A stretch of DNA of 64,000 bases, from the NCBI GenBank assembly GCA_963736525.1, contig CAVTPF010000022.1, positions 62,001-126,000 of the forward strand. Direction: 5' to 3'. Position 1 is the stretch's first letter. Every line of letters begins with the position of its first letter. Under the pieces are notes generated by a model. The model was not told where the DNA came from. It saw only the letters and a program-made list of their open reading frames with translations, and ran no database searches. Below are positions 43,851 through 52,158 of the stretch, in pieces. The position numbers were made by a program, and so were the translations under genes. The stretch is from Bog-473 sp963736525 (lineage in GTDB: Bacteria; Actinomycetota; Acidimicrobiia; Acidimicrobiales; RAAP-2).

Positions 43851-44356
43851 CCGAGTGTTGCATAGGAGTCTTCCTTCAGCCGTCGCAGATGTTGAGGTCG
43901 ACCTACCTTCGCTGGGCCTCAGAAAGACGAGCCGCGACCAGCGTTGTGCCGGCGCGCCGGCTTTTTCGCCGGTCGGTCGACCCGGTCGGTCGCCTGGGCC
44001 GGTCGGTCGCCTGGGCCGGTCGGTCGCCTGGGCCGGTCGGGGGCTACGTCGCGGTGTGGGCCCCGTTCCCACCGTGCCCCCCTCTCCCGCGCTGCACAGC
44101 ACGGGCTGAGGGAGTGGGCGGAGACCCTGAGTCTGTATTCAAACCCTCCCAGCAACCTGGTCCGCGTGCTCGATCTCGCCACAGCCGGCTAGGCGCCCCT
44201 TGTCCCTCCCGACCCTTTTCCCAGGTCAGGGCAGATTTCACGAAGCACTCCCAAAGGAATTGCGGGGATTCCGCCTGGCTGGACGCCGGAGCACGCGAGC
44301 ACAACTTCCCGTGGCGCAACGGACAGCCCCTCTTCATGTGAGGGTTTGCCACAATC
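43851..44356. other. 500-bp divergent region with short tandem repeat
   Basis: Separates the GH65 and phosphoesterase genes and must hold both promoters. The first part contains the 17-bp repeat listed next. A longer GH65 frame through this region gives only Arg/Pro/Gly low-complexity residues and is not credited. Confidence 0.6.
43983..44040. repeat. 17-bp tandem repeat, three and a half copies
   Basis: CGGTCGGTCGCCTGGGC occurs perfectly at 43983, 44000 and 44017, then CGGTCGG begins a fourth. A related CGGTCGGTCG lies just upstream at 43970. There are no spacers between units. Confidence 0.95.
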
Positions 44357-45949
44357 ATGTCGGACAGATCGGCGCACATAGGGCGGAGGTACACACTGCC
44401 ATCCCGACGCGAATTCTTAGCCGCTTCAATCGTTCTCGCCGGAGCCGGCTTGTTCAGAGCCCACGGACAATCAATGGGCCAGAGGTTGGCCGACGCGGTG
44501 AGGACCACCGATCCCGCCGGCGGTGATCTCGGGGCCGTGGAACACGTGGTCTTCTTGATGCAGGAGAACCGCTCGTTCGACCACTACTTCGGTTCGTATC
44601 GTGGGGTTCGGGGTTTCAACGACCGGAGTGCCGGCGCGCTGACCGCCTTCCATCAGTCGTGGCCGCAGGGAGCGGACGGCGCCAGCGTCCTGCTCCCGTT
44701 CAACCTGCCCTCGGCAACGGCCCAGCTGTGCTCCGGGAATAATGCGATTCCGGTCCACGGCTGGGACGATCAGCATGGGAGCTGGAACAACGGGAACGAC
44801 AACGACGCGTTCGTTGCGATCCACGCCCAGGAGCAAAACGACGGACCCGAACAGGCACCGCTCGTCATGGGCTATTTCACCCGCCAACAGCTCGGCTACT
44901 ACTACGCGCTGGCCGACGCTTTCACCATCTGCGATCACTACTACTGCTCGGTGCTCGGACCGACGATGCCCAACCGTCTCTACTTCATGTCCGCCTTCCT
45001 CGATCCCAAAGGCACACACGGTGGTCCCGTACTCAAGACGCCCGGAACACTTGCCGAGTCCACTGAAGCCGTCGGTTCGGTGCGCTGGGACACCATGCCC
45101 GAAGTCCTGAGCGATCACGGCATCTCCTGGAAGGTCTACCAACCTCCGGGCACCTCGGTGGGCCCGGGCCTCGACCTTGCGCTGTACGACGGGTTCAACG
45201 TGCTGCTCTACTTCAAGCAGTACATGTCGCGCCCTGGAACCGACCTCTACGATCGTGCGTTCTTGCCCACGTGGCCCAACGAGTTCCTGGCCGACATTCG
45301 CTCTGGTCAGTTGCCGCAGGTGTCGTGGATCCTGCCACCGATCGCGTACTCGGAGCATCCCAACAGCTCGCCGGCCGCTGGCCAATGGATGACCAACCAG
45401 GTGCTCACTGCCCTCACCGAGAACCCCGAGGTGTGGTCGAAGACGGTGCTGTTCATCACCTACGACGAGAACGGCGGGTTCTTCGACCACGTGGTGCCGC
45501 CGACCCCAAAGCCCGGAACACCCGGAGAGGAAGTGTCGGTGCCCGAGGCGATGGTCGAAGCGGACGGCTACGGAGGGCCCATCGGCCTCGGCTTTCGGGT
45601 CCCCATGCTTGTGGTCTCACCGTGGAGCCGGGGCGGCTGGGTCGACTCGGGCACCTATGACCACACCTCGACGTTGCGATTTCTCGAGGCGCGCTGGGAC
45701 GTCCCGATCCCGAATCTGACGGCTTGGCGACGGCAGGCGGTGGGTGATCTGACCTCGACGCTCGGTTTTGGACAGCCCATCACGAGCCCTCCCGCCTTAC
45801 CTGCCACCTCGCTGACCAACCTCGGCAACGCCTGCCCAACGCCGACGAACCTCGGGGCCTTCTTTTCCCCGCCGATCACGGTCACGGTGCCCGATCCCGG
45901 CAACCAGCAGCTCCCTCAGCAGGAGCCCGGCGGCGCTCGCCGGCGCTGA
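44357..45949 (+). CDS. Tat-exported phospholipase C / phosphoesterase family
   Basis: 530 aa. The N-terminus RRYTLPSRREFLAASIVLAG is a twin-arginine signal. The alkaline-phosphatase-superfamily phosphoesterase motifs are VFLMQENRSFDHYFGSYRGV (metal ligand and catalytic Thr/Ser region), TICDHYYCSVLGPTMPNRLY, PIAYSEHPNSSPAAG and TYDENGGFFDHVVPP. This matches bacterial non-haemolytic phospholipase C and acid phosphatase AcpA. There is no separate C-terminal lipid-binding domain pair, so it is the shorter form. It may scavenge phosphate from phospholipids; no Pho box was identified. Confidence 0.9.
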   Translation: MSDRSAHIGRRYTLPSRREFLAASIVLAGAGLFRAHGQSMGQRLADAVRTTDPAGGDLGAVEHVVFLMQENRSFDHYFGSYRGVRGFNDRSAGALTAFHQSWPQGADGASVLLPFNLPSATAQLCSGNNAIPVHGWDDQHGSWNNGNDNDAFVAIHAQEQNDGPEQAPLVMGYFTRQQLGYYYALADAFTICDHYYCSVLGPTMPNRLYFMSAFLDPKGTHGGPVLKTPGTLAESTEAVGSVRWDTMPEVLSDHGISWKVYQPPGTSVGPGLDLALYDGFNVLLYFKQYMSRPGTDLYDRAFLPTWPNEFLADIRSGQLPQVSWILPPIAYSEHPNSSPAAGQWMTNQVLTALTENPEVWSKTVLFITYDENGGFFDHVVPPTPKPGTPGEEVSVPEAMVEADGYGGPIGLGFRVPMLVVSPWSRGGWVDSGTYDHTSTLRFLEARWDVPIPNLTAWRRQAVGDLTSTLGFGQPITSPPALPATSLTNLGNACPTPTNLGAFFSPPITVTVPDPGNQQLPQQEPGGARRR

Positions 45950-45982
45950 GGTGCAGACGTGGTGTGCGGATGGAGTGGTGTG

Positions 45983-46067
45983 CGGAGGGAGTGGGATTCG
46001 AACCCACGGAGGCTTGCACCTCGCAGCTTTTCAAGAGCTGTGCATTCGTCCGCTCTGCCATCCCTCC
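45983..46067 (-). tRNA. tRNA-Ser (anticodon TGA)
   Basis: Minus-strand cloverleaf: acceptor GGAGGGA/TCCCTCC, anticodon stem CAGCT/AGCTG with loop CTTGAAA (anticodon TGA), a long variable arm as expected for serine, and T-loop TTCGAAT. Discriminator base G at 45983. Confidence 0.95.
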
Positions 46068-46074
46068 AGGCGAC

Positions 46075-46560
46075 TCATGCTAGGTGACTCCCCTGGCCGG
46101 CCGACCCATTCGTCCACTCGGCCAGCTCGACGACGACACCCGGCCCGTCGAGGAAGACGAGACGGCGGTCGTGGAAGTCCATGACGTCGTTGCGCGGCGT
46201 GATCCCGTGTTCCGCGAGGTGCGCCAGCATTGCGTCGAGGTTGCCGACCCGGAAGCACACGTGGTTGAACCCCGTCCGTGCCAGCGAGCCGGCGCCCGCA
46301 TCGACCGCGGCGTCGGGATGGTGGAAGCGGAGCAGCTGCACTTCCTGGTGCACCGGCGCGCCCTCCAGCACCAAAGTGACGTGATCGGCTTCCCACTCCG
46401 GGATGCCCATGTAGCGCGCGATCTCCTCGCCGGAGGCGACCACCGCGAGCCGCTCGACGAAGCCGAGAAGCCCGAAGAACCGCCGCGCCTCGTCGAGGTC
46501 GCGGACCACGATCGTCATGTGGTCGAAGCCCTCGTTCCGGCCGGCCCCGTGATTGCCCAC
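46075..46560 (-). CDS. VOC-family protein 3
   Basis: 161 aa. FDHMTIVVRDLDEARRFFGL starts module 1, HVTLVLEGAPVHQEVQLLRF and GFNHVCFRVGNLDAMLAHLA build module 2, and FLDGPGVVVELAEW closes with the metal-ligand Glu. Likely a glyoxalase- or dioxygenase-type enzyme of unknown substrate. It lies 13 bp downstream of typA on the same strand. Confidence 0.85.
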   Translation of the reverse strand: MGNHGAGRNEGFDHMTIVVRDLDEARRFFGLLGFVERLAVVASGEEIARYMGIPEWEADHVTLVLEGAPVHQEVQLLRFHHPDAAVDAGAGSLARTGFNHVCFRVGNLDAMLAHLAEHGITPRNDVMDFHDRRLVFLDGPGVVVELAEWTNGSAGQGSHLA

Positions 46561-46573
46561 CGTCGTGCCCTCC

Positions 46574-48421
46574 CTATCCCCGTGCCGCCTGCTCCCGGGC
46601 GTCTCGGGCCCGGCTGCGCAATCGTCCCCTCGTCGCCTGGTCCAGGATCACCTTGCGCAGCCGCACCGCCTTGGGCGTCACCTCCACGCACTCGTCCTCG
46701 GCGATGAACTCCAGCGCGTGCTCCAGGGAGAAGGACATCGCCGGGGTGAGCCGTTCGAATTCCTCGGCCGTCGACGAGCGCATGTTCGTGAGCTTCTTCT
46801 CCTTCGTCGGATTGACGTCCATCTCCTCGGCCCGGGCGTTCTCCCCGATGACCATCCCCTCGTACACCTCCTCGGCCGGGCCCACGATCAGCGTCCCCCG
46901 CTCCTGGAGGTTCATGAGGGCGAAGGTCGTCGTCACCCCGCGGCGGTCGGCCACCATGGACCCGTTGCGCCGGGTGCGCAGTTCACCGTGCCAGGGTTCC
47001 CACCCGTCGAACACGTGGTGGAGGATGCCCGTCCCGCGGGTCTCGGTGAGGAACTCGGTGCGGAACCCGATGAGGCCGCGCGCCGGCACCCGGTAGTCGA
47101 GCCGCACCCAGCCGGTGCCGTGGTTGACCATCTCGAGCATGGTGCCCTTGCGGAGGGCGAGCAGCTGGGTCACGACGCCGAGATACTCGTCGGGGACGTC
47201 CACGGACACCCGCTCCACCGGCTCGTGCACGCGCCCGTCCATCTCCCGCGTGACGACCTGGGGTTTGCCCACGGTGAGCTCGAAGCCTTCGCGCCGCATG
47301 GTCTCGACCAGCACGGCCAGCTGCAGCTCACCACGCCCGAGCACCTCCCACGTGTCGGGCCGGTCGGTCGGGGCCACCCGGATTGCGACGTTGCCCACGA
47401 GTTCCGCGTCCAGTCGCGCCTTCAACAGCCGTGCCGTCAACTTCGTCCCGTCGGCACCCGACAGGGGCGACGTGTTGATGCCGATCGTCATGGCCAGGCT
47501 CGGCTCGTCCACCGTGATGGCGGGCAGCGCCAGGGGCCGGTCGGGGTCGGCCAGCGTCTCGCCGATGGTGACCTCCGCCAGGCCGGCCACCGAGACGATC
47601 TCGCCCGGGCCCGCCGACTCCGCCGGCAACTGGTCCAGCGCCTCGGTGACGTAGAGCTCGGTGATCCTCGCCTTCTCCACCGTGCCGTCGAGTCGGCACC
47701 ACCCCACCGGCGATCCCTTCACCAGCGTGCCGTTGTGCACGCGGCACACCGCCAGCCGCCCGACGTAGGGCGAGGCCGAGAGGTTGCAGACCAGCGCCTG
47801 GGTCGGCGCGTCCTCGTCGAAGGACGGGGCGGGCACGTGCTCGATGATCGCCTGGAACAGCGGCTCGACGTTGACCCCCTCCACGCCCGGCTCGGCGCTG
47901 ACCCAGCCCGCCCTGGCGTTGGCGTAGAGGATGGGGAAGTCGATCTGGTGCTCGTCGGCGCCGAGATCCAAGAAGAGCTCCTCGACCTGGTGCACGACCT
48001 CGGCGATCCGGGCGTCCGCCCGGTCGACCTTGTTGACGACGAGCACGACGGGGAGCCTGGCCTCGAGCGTCTTGCGGAGCACGAAGCGGGTCTGGGGCAG
48101 GGGCCCCTCGGACGCGTCGACGAGCAGCAGCACGCCGTCGACCATGGTCAGCCCGCGCTCGACCTCGCCGCCGAAGTCCGCGTGGCCGGGCGTGTCGACG
48201 ATGTTCAGCTTCACGCCGCCCCAGCGCACCGCCGTGTTCTTGGCGAGGATGGTGATGCCCTTCTCCCGTTCGAGGTCGCCCGAGTCCATCACCCGGTCGG
48301 TCAGCTCCTGGTGGGCCCCGAAGGCGCCGGTTTGGCGCAACAGGGCGTCGACCAGGGTCGTCTTGCCGTGGTCGACGTGGGCCACGATGGCCACGTTCCG
48401 GATGTCTGCGCGCGTTCCCAT
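46574..48421 (-). CDS. typA: Ribosome-associated GTPase TypA/BipA
   Basis: 615-aa translational GTPase related to EF-G. G1 is AHVDHGKTT, G2 is in REKGITILAKNTAV, G3 is DTPGHADFGG and G4 is VNKVD. The C-terminal BipA-specific domain contains RVPARGLIGFRTEFLTETRG and EERGTLIVG-like text. It helps 50S assembly and growth under stress such as cold. ATG 48421 matches the family start NIAIVAHVDHGKTT region (here IRNVAIVAHVDHGKTT). Confidence 0.96.
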   Translation of the reverse strand: MGTRADIRNVAIVAHVDHGKTTLVDALLRQTGAFGAHQELTDRVMDSGDLEREKGITILAKNTAVRWGGVKLNIVDTPGHADFGGEVERGLTMVDGVLLLVDASEGPLPQTRFVLRKTLEARLPVVLVVNKVDRADARIAEVVHQVEELFLDLGADEHQIDFPILYANARAGWVSAEPGVEGVNVEPLFQAIIEHVPAPSFDEDAPTQALVCNLSASPYVGRLAVCRVHNGTLVKGSPVGWCRLDGTVEKARITELYVTEALDQLPAESAGPGEIVSVAGLAEVTIGETLADPDRPLALPAITVDEPSLAMTIGINTSPLSGADGTKLTARLLKARLDAELVGNVAIRVAPTDRPDTWEVLGRGELQLAVLVETMRREGFELTVGKPQVVTREMDGRVHEPVERVSVDVPDEYLGVVTQLLALRKGTMLEMVNHGTGWVRLDYRVPARGLIGFRTEFLTETRGTGILHHVFDGWEPWHGELRTRRNGSMVADRRGVTTTFALMNLQERGTLIVGPAEEVYEGMVIGENARAEEMDVNPTKEKKLTNMRSSTAEEFERLTPAMSFSLEHALEFIAEDECVEVTPKAVRLRKVILDQATRGRLRSRARDAREQAARG

Positions 48422-48455
48422 GGGGGTGCCAACGATAGAGGACCCCGGGTGTGGC

Positions 48456-49259
48456 TCAGGCGGCGGAGCGAACTGGCGCGCCGGATCCCGCCAGCGCCAG
48501 CGCCACGGCGTCGGCCGCCAGGGTCAGCACCGCCGGCTCGGGCTCGACCTGCATCAGCCGGCCGGAGTCGGGCCACCAGCCGACGACGCGCCCGGGCACG
48601 GCGCCCTCACGGCTCCGCAGCGCCTCGACCAGGGTGACGAGGGCAAGCTCTGCCCGCACGGAGTCACGGCGGGGGCCGGTCAGCACGACGAGGTTGGACG
48701 GGGCGGTGCGGACCTCCGCGCGGCTGCGCAGCGCCAGCAGGGCCGAGTGCGGGCTGTCCCACCAGCGGTCCCGACCGATGACGGTCCCGGGCCCGAGGGC
48801 CGGCCAGTCGAGGGCGCACCACAGGCGGGTCGCCCACGTCACCGTCTCGGCGCACACGGCGGCACGCCCAGCATCCGAGAGCCCGGCCACCCATCGGTCG
48901 AGCTGCGAGGCACATGGGTTGCCCTCGTGCACCCACCGTGACGACTCCGTCAGACGGGCGCGCGCCGCCTCGACGGGGGAGCGGGCGCCGCCGGTGGCGA
49001 GCAGGCGCACTGCCCCCAGGCCGAGGGCCCGCCGGGCGGTGCGCGCCGACCACGCGAACGGCGGGCGGTCGGCACGCACCCCGTCGCCGCCCAGCGCAGT
49101 CCGGATCTCGTGGTCGGTGATCCGGAAGGGGCCCGCCCCCGGCCGCCGGACGGCCAGGCCGGCGAGTCTCGCCTTCGCCTCTCGCAGCGCGGCGTGCCAC
49201 GCCGTCACGTCGACGGCCGCGGCCGGCGCCACCAGCGCGTCGGTCAGCCGGTCAACCAC
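48456..49259 (-). CDS. Conserved-looking hypothetical protein
   Basis: About 267 aa with Trp/Ala/Arg-rich helices. The C-terminal half (GRDRWWDSPHSALLALRSRA, NLVVLTGPRRDSVRAELALV) vaguely resembles a nuclease-like alpha/beta core, but I see no intact active site. GTG 49259 overlaps the stop of the upstream gene by eight bases, so the two are coupled. Confidence 0.65.
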   Translation of the reverse strand: MVDRLTDALVAPAAAVDVTAWHAALREAKARLAGLAVRRPGAGPFRITDHEIRTALGGDGVRADRPPFAWSARTARRALGLGAVRLLATGGARSPVEAARARLTESSRWVHEGNPCASQLDRWVAGLSDAGRAAVCAETVTWATRLWCALDWPALGPGTVIGRDRWWDSPHSALLALRSRAEVRTAPSNLVVLTGPRRDSVRAELALVTLVEALRSREGAVPGRVVGWWPDSGRLMQVEPEPAVLTLAADAVALALAGSGAPVRSAA

Positions 49260-50118
49260 GGCCAACGCGGCTCCGGGCCAGCCAAGCGGACAGGTGGGAG
49301 GCGATCGCCCGGAGATGCTCCTCGCGCACGTCCTCGACGCCGTAGCGGGCGGTGGCCGACTCGAGAAGCGCCAGGCGGAACGGGGGAGTGCCGCTGCGCA
49401 GCGTCTCCAGCAGGGCCAGGTAGTGCAGCGAGCGCCGCTCCCTGGCCCATGGCCCACTCGTGGAGAGCCCCAGCGCGCACAGTGAGGCCGTGCCCGGCTG
49501 GGGCAGGCCGACCAGTAGGTCGAAGGAGCCGTGCAGCACGACCCGGCCCCCGGCGAGCGGAATGGCCACCCGGTCGTCGGTCCTCGGCATCCACCCCGGG
49601 GCGAATCGGGGCACCGTGGCCGCCAGGTTCGCCGCGTGTGACGCCACCGTCTCCGCCAGAGCCCCGCGTGCCGTGACGGGCAGTGACGCGACGTGGCACA
49701 CCACGTCCTCCGCGTCCATGGCCCCCAGCGCGTCGAGCGCGTCGCCGAGCGGGTCGGCGAACCCGCCTTCGTGCACCAGCAGCCGGAACAGCGCGTGCAC
49801 GAGACGTGACAGCACGAGCTCGTCGGAGAGCCCCTCCTCGTCGCGCCCTTCGTCGGCCTCCCCTTCCCCGGAGGTGCCGAGCACCTGGCGGGGACCGAGA
49901 TGGACGGGCGGGGCCTGCTCGCCGAGCCCGGTCACCATGTCGTAGGCGGCGTCCTCCAACCAGGCTCGCAGGCCTCCGGCGAGCGCGCCGTCGAAATGCG
50001 GGCGCGCCGCGGTGTCGCCGCGCAGCAGCGCGAGGACCTGCCTCCCGAGGGCTCCGTCCACCGCCGCGTGCCCCGGCGATCCCGGGCGGAGCGGTGGAGA
50101 CGGGGCGACGAGGACCAT
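49252..50118 (-). CDS. Hypothetical protein with degenerate PD-(D/E)xK-like core
   Basis: About 288 aa. The C-terminal region runs GGRVVLHGSFDLLVGLPQPG, SLCALGLSTSGPWARERRSL, HYLALLETLRSGTPPFRLAL, ending with a helix (EEHLRAIASHLSAWLA). That order (GxxD, then a strand where ExK is expected, then QLxxYAxL-like helix) is that of RecB-type nucleases, but the catalytic Lys is not present. ATG 50118 is chosen; the longer frame to 50205 adds an Arg-rich leader without support. Function unknown. Confidence 0.6.
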   Translation of the reverse strand: MVLVAPSPPLRPGSPGHAAVDGALGRQVLALLRGDTAARPHFDGALAGGLRAWLEDAAYDMVTGLGEQAPPVHLGPRQVLGTSGEGEADEGRDEEGLSDELVLSRLVHALFRLLVHEGGFADPLGDALDALGAMDAEDVVCHVASLPVTARGALAETVASHAANLAATVPRFAPGWMPRTDDRVAIPLAGGRVVLHGSFDLLVGLPQPGTASLCALGLSTSGPWARERRSLHYLALLETLRSGTPPFRLALLESATARYGVEDVREEHLRAIASHLSAWLARSRVGRG

Positions 50119-50198
50119 CGATGCAGTATTCCGTCTCGCTGTGACAGCACGACGTCGCGTTGTGGACGGGGAGGACATGCCTCTACCCTGGCTGTGAC

Positions 50199-50396
50199 AT
50201 GGCACCGGCCCTGGTCCCAGTGGCGTCCGCGACCGACACGGCCTTCTTCGTGATCTTCGGCCTCTTCGTCGTCGCCATGGTGGTGCTCGCGGTGATCATC
50301 GTGGTGTGGGCCGTCCGCCACGACCTGGCGGGGCGCAAGGCGTGGCGGCAGCGCCAAGAGGCGGCGGAGCGGCCGCCACCGCGGGCGGCACCGTGA
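50199..50396 (+). CDS. Small single-TM protein
   Basis: 65 aa: a short outside N-terminus, one TM (DTAFFVIFGLFVVAMVVLAV then IIVVWAVRHDL), and a basic cytoplasmic tail. The stop overlaps the patatin start (GTGA). Function unknown; possibly a membrane partner of the patatin. Confidence 0.65.
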   Translation: MAPALVPVASATDTAFFVIFGLFVVAMVVLAVIIVVWAVRHDLAGRKAWRQRQEAAERPPPRAAP

Positions 50397-51361
50397 GCGA
50401 TGCTGCAGGCGCCGACGGGGCGGGCGCACCGACGTGGACCGAGCGCATCCGCGCGCGCTGGGCCGCCCGGCAACGCCACGCGCCCGACGGGCGGGGCGCG
50501 CCGGCCCCGCGCCGGACGGCCTTCGTCCTGGCCGGCGGCGGGAGCCGCGGCGCGGTCCAGGTGGGCATGCTCGAGGAGCTCATCCGGCGGGGCATCCGGG
50601 CGGACCGGGTCTTCGGCGCCTCCGTCGGGGCAATCAACGGAGCCGCCTACGCCGGGAATCCGACGCTCGAGGGTGCCGAGCGCATGGCCACCATCTGGCG
50701 CCAGGTGAAGGGCACCGACATCTTCCCCCGGGGTGCGTTCGACGGCCCCTGGGCGTTCTTCCAGAAGCGCGCTGCGGTCCATGCCAATTCGGGCCTGCGC
50801 GCCATCATCGAGTCGGGGATGGACTACGAGCGCCTCGAGGACGCCACCATCCCCGTCGAGGTGGTGACGACGTCGCTCACCGACGGCCGGGAGCGCTGGA
50901 TCGGCCATGGCCCGGCCATCGAGGCGATCCTGGCCTCCTCGGCCATCCCGTCGATCTTCCCCCCGGTCACGATCGACGGCGACGTGCTCGTCGACGGCGG
51001 TGTGGTGAACAACGTGCCCATCAGCCGGGCCATCTCGGCCGGGTGCGACCGCATCTACGTCCTGCTCTGCGGACCACTGCATTACCACCCGCGGCCGCCA
51101 CGCCGGCCGGCGGAGGCGGCCCTGACGGCGTTCTTCGTGGCGGTGCACGCCCGCTTCGTGCGCGAGCTGGCGGCGCTGCCCCCGGGCATCGAGGCCATCG
51201 TCTTCAGCGGTGGCGGCGACCCGTCGGGCCAGTACCGCGACTTCTCCGGCACCGCGGGCCTCATCGACGAGGGCCGCGCCGAGGTGGCCGACGTCCTGGA
51301 GCGCTACGTCGGGACCTCGCAGGACCTCACGCCCGCGCCGGCGCGGGCCGTACGGCCGTGA
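50393..51361 (+). CDS. Patatin-like phospholipase
   Basis: 322-aa NTE/RssA-type lipid acyl hydrolase. The oxyanion loop is LAGGGSRGAVQVGMLEEL, the nucleophile elbow GASVGAINGAAYAG (GxSxG), and the catalytic Asp is in VLVDGGVVNNVPIS (DGG). Both dyad residues are present. There is an Arg-rich N-terminal extension and no signal peptide. Overlapping stops and starts link it to the TM peptide before it and the methyltransferase after it. Confidence 0.92.
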   Translation: MSDAAGADGAGAPTWTERIRARWAARQRHAPDGRGAPAPRRTAFVLAGGGSRGAVQVGMLEELIRRGIRADRVFGASVGAINGAAYAGNPTLEGAERMATIWRQVKGTDIFPRGAFDGPWAFFQKRAAVHANSGLRAIIESGMDYERLEDATIPVEVVTTSLTDGRERWIGHGPAIEAILASSAIPSIFPPVTIDGDVLVDGGVVNNVPISRAISAGCDRIYVLLCGPLHYHPRPPRRPAEAALTAFFVAVHARFVRELAALPPGIEAIVFSGGGDPSGQYRDFSGTAGLIDEGRAEVADVLERYVGTSQDLTPAPARAVRP

Positions 51362-52155
51362 CGGGCCACCGCTACCTCCTCACCAACGACGCGCCCGAGG
51401 CGATGGACCGCTTCACCGCCTTTGCACACCTGTTCGACCCCACGACCTTCCGCCACTTCGACGCGCTCGGCCTCGCGCCCGGCTGGCACTGCTGGGAGGT
51501 CGGCGCCGGAGGGACGACGGTGGTCGCCCGGCTCTCGGAGGTGATCGGCCCCGGCGGGCACGTGCTCGCCACGGACGTGAACCTGGCGTGGGCTGGGGCC
51601 GCGGCAGCGCCCAACGTCGAGATCCGCCAACACGACGTCGCGGTCGACCCCCGGCCCGAGGGACCCTTCGACCTCGTCCACGCCCGTCTCGTCCTGGTGC
51701 ACGTCCCCGAGCGCGACCGCGCCCTGGCCAACATGGTCGCCGCCCTCCGCCCGGGCGGGGTGCTGCTCGTCGAGGACGCCGACCCGGCACTCCAGCCGCT
51801 CAGCTGCCTGGAGGAGTCCGGTCCCGAGCAGGTCCTGGCCAACCGCCTCCGCCGCGGCTTTCGCACGCTGCTGGCCGATCGGGGCGTGGACCTCGCCTAC
51901 GGCCGCTCGCTCCCCCGGCAGCTGCGGGCGGCCGGCCTGGTGGACGTGGCAGCCGACGCGTTCTTCCCGGTCAGCGACCCGGCGTGCGCCCACCTCGAGG
52001 TGGCGACGATCTCCCTCATCCGGGACCAGCTGCTCGAGCGCGGCGTCGCCACCGAGGCGGACATTGCGCAGCACCTCTCGAACGTGGCCACCGGGACGCT
52101 CGACCTGGCCCAGCCGCCGATGATCTCCTGCTGGGGCCGCCGGCCACCCGCCTGA
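51358..52155 (+). CDS. SAM-dependent methyltransferase
   Basis: 265-aa class I methyltransferase. Motif I is CWEVGAGGTTVVARLSEVIG, the acidic loop is VLATDVN, motif II is FDLVHARLVLVHVPERDRAL and motif III is LRPGGVLLVEDADP. It resembles UbiE/type-11 small-molecule methyltransferases; the substrate is unknown. GTG 51358 sits inside the patatin stop. Confidence 0.9.
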   Translation: MTGHRYLLTNDAPEAMDRFTAFAHLFDPTTFRHFDALGLAPGWHCWEVGAGGTTVVARLSEVIGPGGHVLATDVNLAWAGAAAAPNVEIRQHDVAVDPRPEGPFDLVHARLVLVHVPERDRALANMVAALRPGGVLLVEDADPALQPLSCLEESGPEQVLANRLRRGFRTLLADRGVDLAYGRSLPRQLRAAGLVDVAADAFFPVSDPACAHLEVATISLIRDQLLERGVATEADIAQHLSNVATGTLDLAQPPMISCWGRRPPA

Positions 52156-52158
52156 CCG

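Noticed and set aside
43983..44040. CRISPR or iteron origin
   Set aside because: The 17-bp units touch each other, there is no replication gene nearby, and only three and a half copies exist.
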